Assembly (NCBI GenBank): GCA_016705235.1
Contig: JADIYP010000006.1
Span: forward strand, 62,001 to 126,000
DNA length: 64,000 bases
Direction of reading: 5' to 3'
From: Candidatus Leptovillus affinis
Lineage (GTDB): Bacteria; Chloroflexota; Anaerolineae; Promineifilales; Promineifilaceae
The position numbers and the translations under genes are program-made. Every line of letters begins with the position of its first letter. Positions within the stretch are counted from its first letter, which is position 1. The notes beneath the pieces are model-generated. The model saw only the letters and a list, made by a program, of their open reading frames with translations. It was not told the origin of the DNA and ran no database searches. This document shows positions 1-8,364 of this stretch, in pieces.

Positions 1-2981
1 CCACATACGTCGATGCCCTGGCAAATCCTCAGGCTGTGGTCCGGGTTGCCAACGGCCGTTTCACCATTCTCACCCCCCGTTTGCTGCGGCTGGAGTACAG
101 CCCTGACAACCAATTCGAAGATCGTCCCAGCCAGGCGTTTTGGTACCGCCACCAGCCGTCGCCGGAATTTGAGAGCGTGCAGGAAAACGGCCGTCTCACC
201 ATCCAAACTGCTTTCCTACGGCTTGCCTATACCCCCAACCCGGCCGGCTTTACCGCCGACACATTGTCTATCACCCTGAAATCATCTGGTCAGACATGGC
301 AATACGGGCAAACCGACCCGCTCAACCTGCTGGGCACTGCCCGCACCCTCGACGATATCGACGGCGCCCTCGGCCTGGAACAGGGGTTGCTCTCCCGCGC
401 CGGTTGGGCCGTCTACGACGATACCAACCGGCTGGTGTTCAACCAAGAGGGTTGGCTGGAGCAACGTCATGCCCCCGATGGTTACCGCGACCTCTACTTT
501 TTTGGGTACGGCCATGATTTTGCTGCCGTCTTGCCAGAGTTCACCCGCATCGCCGGTCCCGCGCCGCTCATCCCGCGTTGGGCCTTGGGCAATTGGTGGA
601 GTCGCTATTGGGCCTACTCCGCCGATGAGCTGCTGGGAGTCATGGATGAGTTCACAGCCCACGACGTGCCTCTGTCGGTCTGTATTGTCGATATGGATTG
701 GCACATCACCAAAACGGGCAATGCCGCCAGCGGCTGGACCGGCTACACCTGGAACCGCGATCTCTTCCCCGACCCGCCGGCATTTATCGCCGCGTTGCAC
801 CAACGCGGCCTCAAAACCGCCCTCAATCTCCATCCGGCGGACGGCATCTATCCGCATGAGGCGCAGTATGAGGCCATGGCTTTGTGGATGGGCCAGGACC
901 CGGAAAAGAAAAGCCCGGTGACTTTTAACATCGCCAATCCTCACTTTACCCAGGGGTATTTCCACCTGCTGCACCATCCCAAAGAGGCAGATGGCGTCGA
1001 CTTTTGGTGGATGGATTGGCAGCAAGGCGTTATGTCTGATCTGCCCGGACTGGACCCGCTGTGGTGGCTCAACCACCTGCATTTTTATGATTTAGGGCGT
1101 GATGGGACGAAACGGCCGTTTGTCTTCTCGCGTTGGGGCGGCCTGGGCAACCACCGCTACCCCATCGGCTTCTCCGGCGACACGCACATCACCTGGGACT
1201 CGCTGGCCTTTCAGCCTTACTTCACAGCCACCGCCGCCAACGTCAACTATGGCTGGTGGAGCCACGATATCGGCGGCCATATGGGCGGCATTGAGGAGCC
1301 GGAATTATTCGCGCGCTGGGTGCAATTTGGTCTACTAAGCCCGGTCCTGCGCCTGCACAGCACCAACAACCGCTACCACGAACGCCGCCCCTGGGGCCAC
1401 GATGCCGAAACGGCACGCATCACAGCCGACGCCATGCGCCTGCGCCATGCATTTGTTCCATACCTGTACACAATGGCCTGGCGTAACCATACGCAGCACC
1501 AGCCCCTGGTCCGCCCCATGTACCACGATTACCCCACAGCCGAATCCGCCTACCACTGCCCTGATCAATACAGCTTTGGCAGCGAGCTGATTGCGGCTCC
1601 CTTCCTGACCCCGCGTGATGCCGACACACGCCTGAGCCGTCAGGTTGTCTGGCTGCCAGCCGGCGAATGGTTCGATTTTTTCCACGGCGACCGGTATGAG
1701 GGTAATAACTGGCAGGCTGTTTACGGCCGTCTCGACGACATTCCCCTCTTTGCCAAAGCTGGGGCGATTATTCCCCTGGCTGCCCCCACCCTCGCCAGCC
1801 ACAACAGCACCGCCAATCCCGCCCAGTTAGAAGTTCATTGTTTTCCTGGTAAAAGTAATACTTACTGGCTATACGAAGATGACGGACTGAACCAATCCAG
1901 CCTGATCCCGATAAGCCAGGCGTGGTCGCCACAGCAATGGTCGCTGACAGTGGGTCCAGCAGACGGAAGCACAGGCCATCTGCCAACGGCACGCGAGTTT
2001 GGGCTTTTGTTCCGACAGGTGGGGCCGGATACGGCCGTTACCGCCACGCTCAACCATCAGCCCACCACCCTGCCTGGCAGCTACGACGCTGACACCGCCA
2101 CGCTGCGCATCACAGCAGCAAACCTGTCGCCCCATGACACCCTCGTCATCACCCTGTCTACTACAAACGACACGCTGATGGCGGCGCAAAACGGCCGTCT
2201 CGCCATTTGCCGCCGCCTGCTGCAAGAATTTCGCCTGAACACGCGGGTTAAAGAAAGCCTGTACCACCAATTACCGCAAATCATCGACAATCCCGCCGCT
2301 CTGGAACCCTACACGCTTAGTCTTACCGCCAGCCAGCGCCGGGCACTGCTGGAAATCATCACCGGCGCTGGCTGCGACCGCCGCCCCACCCGGCGCAGTC
2401 AGGACGAAGTAATCTTGCTCTGGCAAAATGGCGCAACGGCCGTCACGCCAACCTACAAACTGCTGGGCGCAGACCTGAACGGCCGTGCGGTGCTGCAAAA
2501 AGGGCCGGTCCCCCATGTCGCCGCGCTGACTCTGGGCGCAGAAACGCTCACGCTCCACACCGGCGACCAGCCATCTGCCGGGCGCATCACGGTGGATGGC
2601 TGGTTTGATGGGCTGGTCGAACGTTTGCAGGCACGGCCATCGCTGCCCTCGGCGGCGACGGTGCAATTTGACATCACTGGTGACAACGGCCGTACCGCCG
2701 CCATCACGCTGCAAGATGGTCAAATTCGCCTGCTAGACGGCCATCAGCCAGAAGCATCGGTCACCATTACCGCCGCCGCGCAAGATTGGCTGGCCGCGAT
2801 CAACGGCGAAACCGCCCCGGAAGCGCTGTTCCTGCAAGGAAAACTGAACATCCAGGGCAGTCTGGAATTGGCTCTGCTTCTGGCCGAAGTGATTTCCATC
2901 GCCCCATCCAGCAAATTACGCGCCGAAAAATGGCGGCTGGAATTTCATTACCAGGATTTGTTGGAGATTGTGTTTGAGTAA
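1..2981 (+). CDS. GH31 alpha-glucosidase-like hydrolase with C-terminal SCP2-like domain (5' truncated by window edge)
   Basis: The frame is open from base 3, so the true start lies left of the window; GTG at 36 is only the first internal candidate. The first ~690 residues match glycoside hydrolase family 31 (alpha-glucosidase/alpha-xylosidase). Counting from base 36, D327 in FWWMDWQQG is the expected nucleophile and D382 in FSGDTHITWDS the expected acid/base. A region of unknown fold follows, then about residues 860-955 resemble an SCP2 sterol-carrier domain: alternating strands, a D-G-Q-I-R-L turn and the ending GKLNIQGSLELAL. GH31 enzymes release terminal alpha-linked sugars; the lipid-binding tail is unusual. 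No signal peptide can be judged because the N terminus is missing. The GH31 call is firm; the SCP2 call is by pattern only, and the substrate is unknown. Confidence 0.88.
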   Translation, partial: TYVDALANPQAVVRVANGRFTILTPRLLRLEYSPDNQFEDRPSQAFWYRHQPSPEFESVQENGRLTIQTAFLRLAYTPNPAGFTADTLSITLKSSGQTWQYGQTDPLNLLGTARTLDDIDGALGLEQGLLSRAGWAVYDDTNRLVFNQEGWLEQRHAPDGYRDLYFFGYGHDFAAVLPEFTRIAGPAPLIPRWALGNWWSRYWAYSADELLGVMDEFTAHDVPLSVCIVDMDWHITKTGNAASGWTGYTWNRDLFPDPPAFIAALHQRGLKTALNLHPADGIYPHEAQYEAMALWMGQDPEKKSPVTFNIANPHFTQGYFHLLHHPKEADGVDFWWMDWQQGVMSDLPGLDPLWWLNHLHFYDLGRDGTKRPFVFSRWGGLGNHRYPIGFSGDTHITWDSLAFQPYFTATAANVNYGWWSHDIGGHMGGIEEPELFARWVQFGLLSPVLRLHSTNNRYHERRPWGHDAETARITADAMRLRHAFVPYLYTMAWRNHTQHQPLVRPMYHDYPTAESAYHCPDQYSFGSELIAAPFLTPRDADTRLSRQVVWLPAGEWFDFFHGDRYEGNNWQAVYGRLDDIPLFAKAGAIIPLAAPTLASHNSTANPAQLEVHCFPGKSNTYWLYEDDGLNQSSLIPISQAWSPQQWSLTVGPADGSTGHLPTAREFGLLFRQVGPDTAVTATLNHQPTTLPGSYDADTATLRITAANLSPHDTLVITLSTTNDTLMAAQNGRLAICRRLLQEFRLNTRVKESLYHQLPQIIDNPAALEPYTLSLTASQRRALLEIITGAGCDRRPTRRSQDEVILLWQNGATAVTPTYKLLGADLNGRAVLQKGPVPHVAALTLGAETLTLHTGDQPSAGRITVDGWFDGLVERLQARPSLPSAATVQFDITGDNGRTAAITLQDGQIRLLDGHQPEASVTITAAAQDWLAAINGETAPEALFLQGKLNIQGSLELALLLAEVISIAPSSKLRAEKWRLEFHYQDLLEIVFE

Positions 2982-3040
2982 GATGGGAGGTGGGAGATTC
3001 CTTAATCGGCAATCTCCTTCCGGCCCACCTTACGCATCAA

Positions 3041-3134
3041 GGGGGGGGGAATTCCCAATTTGGATGGGGGGGTGGGGGGGAAAGGGGGGTTTTTTTTTTC
3101 CTCGGGGGGGCGGGCGTGCGGGGGGGGGGGGGGT
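3041..3134. other. Homopolymer-rich G/T tract, possible assembly artefact
   Basis: The spacer between the GH31 gene and the hydrolase contains runs of 9, 7, 7, 6, 7 and 14 G and one run of 10 T, with an EcoRI-like GAATTC at 3049. Nothing like it occurs elsewhere in the window. It could form G-quadruplexes, but low-quality sequence or a collapsed join is at least as likely. Run lengths should not be trusted. Confidence 0.6.
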
Positions 3135-3155
3135 CTACGCAGCAAAGGATTCCGA

Positions 3156-3929
3156 ATGCCTTTTATTACCGTTGACTCACACACCTTGTTTTATGCCCAG
3201 GTTGGTCAGCCGGTGGCTGGACGGCCGTCGCTGGTTTTGCTGCACGGCGCAGGCGGCTCGCACCTTGTCTGGCCTGGCGAAGTGCTGCGCCTGCCGAACA
3301 CGGCCGTGTTCGCGCTGGATTTGCCAGGGCACGGCCGTTCTTCAGGTTTGGGCTGCAATACGGTTAGTGCCTACGCGAAATTTGTGGCGGGTTTTCTGGC
3401 TGCCTGTGGGCTGAACGAGGTGGTGTTGATTGGTCATTCGCTTGGTGGGGCGATTGCCCAGACTCTGGCCGCCCAGCGCCACGCCGCCGTGCGCGGATTG
3501 GTCCTTATCGGGACCGGCTCGCGTCTGCGCGTAGCCGACGCCATTTTGTCCCAGATTTTGCCTGATTTCCAAACGGCCGTAGACGCCATCAACCATTTCG
3601 CCTGGTCGGCCCATACCCCACGGCCGGTGGTTGAACACGGCCGTTCTTTCCTGGCCAACACCGATCCCCAGGTGATGTTTGGTGATTTTACCGCCTGTAA
3701 TACCTTCGATATCAGCCAGGAATTAGCCCGCATCGACCAACCCACCTTGATTGTAGCGGCCGAAGACGACCACCTGACGCCGGTGAAATACGGCCGTTTC
3801 CTGGCCGACCACATTCCCAACAGCCAGATGGTAATTTTGCCCAATGCCGGACACATGATGATGGTGGAACAGCCAACGGCCGTGGCGACAGCCATCAAGG
3901 AGTTTTTAGACACGCAAATTTGGGGTTGA
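3156..3929 (+). CDS. Alpha/beta-fold hydrolase
   Basis: 257 residues, the usual size for a single-domain alpha/beta hydrolase. The oxyanion motif LLHGAGG, the nucleophile elbow GHSLGG (S95), the acid D205 in EDDHLTP and H233 in NAGHMM form a full catalytic triad. There is no signal peptide, so it is probably cytosolic; the substrate cannot be told from sequence. The open frame extends upstream to 3060 through the G-rich tract, but that part would be a run of Gly and Phe, so I start at ATG 3156, which follows AAAGGA. It ends one base before the convergent lipid kinase ends. Confidence 0.88.
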   Translation: MPFITVDSHTLFYAQVGQPVAGRPSLVLLHGAGGSHLVWPGEVLRLPNTAVFALDLPGHGRSSGLGCNTVSAYAKFVAGFLAACGLNEVVLIGHSLGGAIAQTLAAQRHAAVRGLVLIGTGSRLRVADAILSQILPDFQTAVDAINHFAWSAHTPRPVVEHGRSFLANTDPQVMFGDFTACNTFDISQELARIDQPTLIVAAEDDHLTPVKYGRFLADHIPNSQMVILPNAGHMMMVEQPTAVATAIKEFLDTQIWG

Positions 3930-4922
3930 TTATTCCAGGTCTGCCAGAGGAATGCCGGGTCGGAGGAACAGGTCGGTGGGCGCGGTGCTGGGGACGAGCA
4001 AACGCAGAGCGCGTGGCCGGATGGAGACTGTGAACGGCGTGCGGCCTGCCGGTTCGCCATCAGTCTGGAAAGGAAATGGCGGGTCGGTTTTGATGTCGAT
4101 TTTTCCAGCCGTCAGCCGGATCACGTCCGGTCGACCGGCCAGATCGCCCAATTTAGCCAGGGCCAGGTATTGGGCGATGCGCAGCACCCCACGTCCCTGA
4201 AAAAGCCATACTTCAAACAGGCCGTCATCCAGGTATGCTTGCGGGCTTAACTCGACCATGCCGCCGGCATAGCGGCGGGAGTTGCTGATGAGTACCAGCA
4301 AATAATCGCCGGCAAAGATTTGGCCGTCGACTTCGACAACGGCCGTCATCGCAGGCAGGCGCAGCATCACGGGTACGCCCTGAAAAACGTAGCTGATGGG
4401 ACCAACACGCTTGGTCCATTTGGGGCGCGGTTCCAGTTCATCAACCAGGTAGCCATCTGCGCCCACGCCAGCCCACAAGAGCCAGTAACGGCCGTTCTGC
4501 GCTCCATTGTGCACGGCCGTGTGACCCAAATCCATTTCCTGCACACGGCCGTTAGCCAGCACATCAATCGCCTGCAACAATCGGTGGGAATTAAACAAGC
4601 CCGGCAACGGCATGTTCAACTCTCTGGCAAACGAGTTTGCTGTGCCCAACGGCAGCGGGGCCATTATCGTTGGCGCTCCTACCAGCCCATTGGTCACTTC
4701 GCCCAGCGTACCATCCCCGCCTGCGGCCAAAACCAGGCCATGACCAGCCGCGGCCGCAGCGCGAGCCAATATTGTCGCATGACCCACTGCCTGGGTTGGG
4801 CGGATAACAACATCCCAGCCTCGCGTTCGCCAAAAATCAGCGACCAGCTCCATAGACGCGGCTAAGTTTGCTGGCCCAGCTAAGGGATTGAAGATCAGGG
4901 TCGCCAACTGCTGTTTTTTCAC
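3930..4922 (-). CDS. Diacylglycerol/lipid kinase family protein (YegS/BmrU-like)
   Basis: 330 residues. The N-terminal NPLAG strand and GGDGT at residues 68-72 are the nucleotide-binding signatures of the diacylglycerol kinase catalytic family, followed by PLGTANSFA, the conserved GTxN motif. It should phosphorylate a membrane lipid such as diacylglycerol, or a sphingoid or glycerolipid, at the inner leaflet. The start is GTG at 4922, because the later ATG at 4853 would remove the NPLAG strand. That choice makes the gene overlap the end of the upstream P-loop gene by 86 bp in another frame. Last gene of a three-gene minus-strand cluster. The lipid substrate is unknown. Confidence 0.88.
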   Translation of the reverse strand: MKKQQLATLIFNPLAGPANLAASMELVADFWRTRGWDVVIRPTQAVGHATILARAAAAAGHGLVLAAGGDGTLGEVTNGLVGAPTIMAPLPLGTANSFARELNMPLPGLFNSHRLLQAIDVLANGRVQEMDLGHTAVHNGAQNGRYWLLWAGVGADGYLVDELEPRPKWTKRVGPISYVFQGVPVMLRLPAMTAVVEVDGQIFAGDYLLVLISNSRRYAGGMVELSPQAYLDDGLFEVWLFQGRGVLRIAQYLALAKLGDLAGRPDVIRLTAGKIDIKTDPPFPFQTDGEPAGRTPFTVSIRPRALRLLVPSTAPTDLFLRPGIPLADLE

Positions 4923-5505
4923 ATTCCATCCAATAATCGCGTAATTGTTGCGCCAAATATTCAGGAGGACTTGACGTTGTATCCAAAATTAAATGGTCAC
5001 CCACCACCGGCTCCTGAGCCTCCACCATCCACTGATAGACCACCCAATCCGCATCTGACTTATCAATGGCATTATGACCGCGGTTTTGCCGCTGGTTTAG
5101 TCGCTGACGGATCACTTCCTGGGCGGCCTGTACCGTGCAAACGGCCACCGGCGCGCCATTGCGCCGCGCCAAATCAAAAAGATAATCGCGGTGAACAGCC
5201 AGGTAGTTGGAGCCATCAAAAACCACGCGCTGCCCCTGCTTCAAGCGGTTTTCTATCAGCCCATAACACACTTCATAAACAATCATCATCTCCGCGGCCG
5301 TGTACATAGGCGTCTGGCGAATCTGCGTGCGAACTGAATCTGTGGCTACCAGGACGGAAGGCAGCAATTGTTGCAAGATATCAACGATAGAAGATTTGCC
5401 TGTTCCAGGCAAGCCAACCATCATCAACAAACTGCCGCCCGGCCGTACCCAGGGCGTTTGTGGCAGTTTGTTGTCTATATCGTCAACAATTGAATCCAGA
5501 CGCAT
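4837..5505 (-). CDS. P-loop ATPase/kinase of the AAA_33 (zeta-toxin/polynucleotide-kinase-like) type
   Basis: 222 residues with Walker A GLPGTGKSS at residues 31-39, then LVATDSVR, VVFDGSNY and an arginine-rich stretch RLNQRQNR. This order is typical of small kinases that phosphorylate nucleic acids, nucleotides or small metabolites. No second domain is visible. The gene starts 18 bp after the upstream unknown gene and its last 86 bp overlap the lipid kinase start, so the three are probably cotranscribed. I see no antitoxin-like partner, so a toxin role is unsupported. The substrate is unknown. Confidence 0.75.
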   Translation of the reverse strand: MRLDSIVDDIDNKLPQTPWVRPGGSLLMMVGLPGTGKSSIVDILQQLLPSVLVATDSVRTQIRQTPMYTAAEMMIVYEVCYGLIENRLKQGQRVVFDGSNYLAVHRDYLFDLARRNGAPVAVCTVQAAQEVIRQRLNQRQNRGHNAIDKSDADWVVYQWMVEAQEPVVGDHLILDTTSSPPEYLAQQLRDYWMECEKTAVGDPDLQSLSWASKLSRVYGAGR

Positions 5506-5523
5506 GGTATCTCTCGCAGCTAT

Positions 5524-6003
5524 TTACGCCATTTCCGAGGAACCTGGCTCTATATCGCTTTCTTTGAGAACGGCGAAAGACCGATCAACATAGGCGTCAC
5601 CATCGACAAAAAGGTCGTTTAATTCGACAGCAGATTGAAAACGGTCCCATGTGGTATGAATAAATGTGACACGATGCCAGTGCAGGCTGATAATCGGCCG
5701 TTCTAACTGCTGCACAGGGCCTAATTGAACTTTGTAATAAAGGGTATCTGCGCGGGGATGGTTTGGCTCATCGGGGAGGAGGTCGCGGCGGGTCATTAAC
5801 TCGTGGCCCAACCGGCGCGCATAGGTGTGCACAGCCCACTTTTGCGGTCCGAATGCCTGGCCAAAATAAAAGGCAAAATATTCTGCAAATAATCCTTTTG
5901 GGGCTGCAGCCATGGGGACACGATACCAGCCCTCCCTTTCGATAAAGCTGAAGTCGGCCGGTGTGGGGACGTAAGCTACTAATACACGATCCTCAGGATA
6001 CAT
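5524..6003 (-). CDS. Uncharacterised protein, 159 residues
   Basis: I do not recognise a named family. The protein is soluble, rich in aromatic residues (WYRVP, EYFAFYFGQAFG, HTYARRLGHELMTRRDLLPDEP) and lacks a signal peptide or membrane segment. The invariant-looking block around RGH/RRDLLPDEPNHPRAD suggests a conserved enzymatic or binding domain, but no catalytic motif can be assigned. It is the first gene of the minus-strand cluster with the P-loop kinase and the lipid kinase. The start codon ATG at 6003 has only a weak ribosome binding site. The coding call rests on uninterrupted length and the tight 18-bp spacing to the next gene. Confidence 0.7.
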   Translation of the reverse strand: MYPEDRVLVAYVPTPADFSFIEREGWYRVPMAAAPKGLFAEYFAFYFGQAFGPQKWAVHTYARRLGHELMTRRDLLPDEPNHPRADTLYYKVQLGPVQQLERPIISLHWHRVTFIHTTWDRFQSAVELNDLFVDGDAYVDRSFAVLKESDIEPGSSEMA

Positions 6004-6070
6004 GGTTCAATACTAATTCAGTTGAAACCTTTGAGCAAGAGTTGCCGGGTCAGGGCAGGTTCTCGATTAC

Positions 6071-6215
6071 AGGCTCTCCCGCTGATGGACTGACAAAACT
6101 TATCTAACCGCGGAGAACGCGGATTACGCGGAGCTTGTACCGCAGAAAACCTCCGCGTCCTCTGCGCTCTCCGCGGTAAAATTCTGAGATTTGTCAGTCA
6201 ATCAAGGCTCTCCCG
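6071..6215. repeat. MITE-like palindromic element with flanking direct repeats (family A)
   Basis: Terminal inverted repeats TGATGGACTGACAAA (6083-6097) and TTTGTCAGTCAATCA (6190-6204) match over 14 of 15 positions. The inner arms CCGCGGAG and CTCCGCGG continue the pairing. An 11-bp direct repeat AGGCTCTCCCG lies at 6071-6081 and 6205-6215, directly outside the ends, like a target-site duplication. No ORF lies inside. A shorter relative is at 56074-56140. It occupies most of the 323-bp spacer upstream of the aminopeptidase. Confidence 0.75.
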
Positions 6216-6359
6216 ACTTTAGAGTAGATTGACAAGCTCGTGATGCCTCACAAAATCCGAAATGGCCTGATTGTAATCCCTGCCATCATTTACTGTATAA
6301 TCTTCGGGAGATTTTACCAATGAATTTTGTATTGCATGGTTCACATGGAGGCCGTAGAG

Positions 6360-7466
6360 ATGAAAGACCCACGCATTTCCCGCCTGGCCCATTTACTTGT
6401 TAGCTATAGTGTGGCCGTAAAACCTGGCGATAAAGTAGTGATCCGTGGCAGCAGCGGATCACTGCCCTTGGTTGAGGAGACCTATCGAGAGGTCATTCGC
6501 GCCGGAGGACACCCGACTGTGTTTTGGGAAGAGGAAATTTTTTCAGAGATTATGCTGAAAGAGGCGAACGAAGATCAGCTCAGGCACATCAGCGATCCGG
6601 TCAAAATTACGATGGAAACGTATGACTGCCTGATCGGCCTGCGAGGCAGCCTGAACACCCGCGCGTTGAGCAATGTAGACGCCAGCCGCCAGCAAATTTC
6701 CCGAATTGCCGGACGCGATTTAATGAAAACTTTTATGGAACGAAGCGCGCGGGGCGAGCTGCGCTGGACAACAACCATTTTCCCCACGAATGCGCAAGCC
6801 CAAGAGGCGGATATGTCGCTGACCGATTTTGAGGATTTTGTTTACTCAGCTTGTTATGTTGACAAAGACGACCCGGTAGGTGAATGGCAAAAGGTCCGCG
6901 CCAAACAACAAAAATTGGTGGACTGGCTGGCAGGCAAAGATCGCGTTGTGGTGAAAGGGCCGAATGTGGATTTGACCCTGTCGATCAGGGGCCGTGTGTT
7001 TATCAACGCGGACGGCACTGCGAACATGCCTGATGGAGAGGTGTTCACGGGACCGGTGGAGGATTCGGTGAATGGGTGGATTCGGTATACGTATCCGGCC
7101 ATTTACAGCGGGCGCGAGGTGGAAGGAATTGAGCTGCGGTTTGTAGACGGCCGTGTCACCGACGCCAGCGCGAAAAAGAACGAAGAGTTTCTCATCAGTG
7201 TGCTGGATACAGACCCTGGGGCGCGTTATTTGGGCGAGTTTGCCATTGGCACCAACTATGGCATCGACCGCTTCACCAAATCGATTTTGTACGATGAAAA
7301 GATTGGCGGCACGCTGCATACGGCCGTTGGCAGCGGCTACCCTGAAACCGGCAGCCAAAACAAATCGTCTGTCCACTGGGACATGATTTGCGACATGCGT
7401 AACGGCGGACAAATCTGGGTTGATGGCGAGCTGTTCTACGCCAACGGTCAGTTCGAGGTCCTCTAA
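6360..7466 (+). CDS. M29 family metallo-aminopeptidase
   Basis: About 368 residues, similar to AmpS/AmpT/PepS aminopeptidases. Family hallmarks are present in order: the two-Glu region (GEVFTGPVEDS, then YLGEFAIGTN), the His in LHTAVGSGYPE, and SVHWDMICDMR carrying His and Asp metal ligands. The enzyme would remove N-terminal residues from peptides in the cytosol using two divalent metals. The frame is open from 6327, but ATG at 6360 is preceded by GGAGG with good spacing and begins the conserved sequence MKDPRISRLAHLL, so I use it. The gene ends 8 bp before mutM and is probably cotranscribed with it. Confidence 0.92.
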   Translation: MKDPRISRLAHLLVSYSVAVKPGDKVVIRGSSGSLPLVEETYREVIRAGGHPTVFWEEEIFSEIMLKEANEDQLRHISDPVKITMETYDCLIGLRGSLNTRALSNVDASRQQISRIAGRDLMKTFMERSARGELRWTTTIFPTNAQAQEADMSLTDFEDFVYSACYVDKDDPVGEWQKVRAKQQKLVDWLAGKDRVVVKGPNVDLTLSIRGRVFINADGTANMPDGEVFTGPVEDSVNGWIRYTYPAIYSGREVEGIELRFVDGRVTDASAKKNEEFLISVLDTDPGARYLGEFAIGTNYGIDRFTKSILYDEKIGGTLHTAVGSGYPETGSQNKSSVHWDMICDMRNGGQIWVDGELFYANGQFEVL

Positions 7467-7474
7467 GCGCCACA

Positions 7475-8287
7475 ATGCCCGAATTACCGGAAGTAGAAAC
7501 CACTGTGCGCGCGCTGCGCCAGCCATTGATCGGCAGCACAATTACCGATGTCCGCAGCGATTGGCCGCGCCAGATTATCACCCCGGACCTGGCAGAGTTA
7601 CAGGCCAGGATTTATGGTCTTAAAATCCTGGCCATCAACCGCCGAGGCAAGTACCTGGTGTTTACGCTTAACGGCCGTGAAACGCTCATCATCCACCTCA
7701 AGATGTCCGGGCATCTGTCCGTGGTGGACCAGGCTGCCCCGGCCTCGAAACATGTGCATACGGCGTTTGGTTTGGCCGACGGCCGTGAACTTCGCTTCAG
7801 CGACACCCGCAAGTTTGGCCGGGTCTACCTGGTTACGGACCCGGCGGAGATTTTGGGCAAACTGGGACCGGAACCGCTGGCCCCTGAATTTACAGTCGAT
7901 GTGCTGGCTGGACGATTGGCCGGTCGGCGGCGCGCGCTCAAACCGCTGCTGCTCGACCAGACCATCATCGCCGGCATCGGCAACATCTATGCCGACGAGT
8001 CGTTGTATTACGCGGGGATTGACCCACGGCGCACGGCCGTTTCCCTATCTGCGGCAGACATAGTTCGGCTGTATACGGCCGTACAAAAAGTGCTGCGCCT
8101 GGGCATTGCCCGCGAAGGAGCCAGCATCAGCACATACATCAAGCCAGATGGCCAGAAAGGCGACATGCAAAACGCAGTCGCCGTTTTCCGCCGCACCGGC
8201 GATCCGTGTTATGAGTGCCAAACACCCATCGTCCGCATCATCCTGGGCGGCCGCAGCACTCACTTTTGTCCGCACTGTCAACATTAA
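7475..8287 (+). CDS. mutM: Formamidopyrimidine-DNA glycosylase (Fpg/MutM)
   Basis: 270 residues, full length. After Met removal it starts with PELPEVET, giving the catalytic N-terminal proline and the adjacent Glu. K59 in RRGKYL is the conserved catalytic lysine, and HLKMSGHL follows. The C terminus carries the helix-two-turn-helix GIGNIYADE and a four-cysteine zinc finger (C245, C248, C265, C268). The enzyme excises 8-oxoguanine and other oxidised purines and nicks the DNA by beta,delta-elimination. It lies 8 bp downstream of the aminopeptidase with no strong ribosome binding site, so translational coupling is likely. Confidence 0.97.
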   Translation: MPELPEVETTVRALRQPLIGSTITDVRSDWPRQIITPDLAELQARIYGLKILAINRRGKYLVFTLNGRETLIIHLKMSGHLSVVDQAAPASKHVHTAFGLADGRELRFSDTRKFGRVYLVTDPAEILGKLGPEPLAPEFTVDVLAGRLAGRRRALKPLLLDQTIIAGIGNIYADESLYYAGIDPRRTAVSLSAADIVRLYTAVQKVLRLGIAREGASISTYIKPDGQKGDMQNAVAVFRRTGDPCYECQTPIVRIILGGRSTHFCPHCQH

Positions 8288-8364
8288 AAGCTCTTGGCGC
8301 GCCGCCAAACCGGCAATTTTTTTGCCCGATTGGGTGAACAAGACCCCAAAAGGAATCAAACACA

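Noticed and set aside
282..1082. 266-residue minus-strand ORF inside the GH31 gene, with similar long antisense ORFs in secA, trpE and others
   Set aside because: They are shadows of strongly coding plus frames, lack ribosome binding sites and show no family resemblance.
3060..3155. N-terminal extension of the alpha/beta hydrolase through the G-rich tract
   Set aside because: It would encode runs of Gly and Phe and depends on unreliable homopolymer lengths. ATG 3156 has a ribosome binding site and starts the conserved fold.
4837..5505. Zeta-type toxin of a toxin-antitoxin pair
   Set aside because: The fold is compatible, but no small antitoxin gene is adjacent and the neighbours are metabolic.
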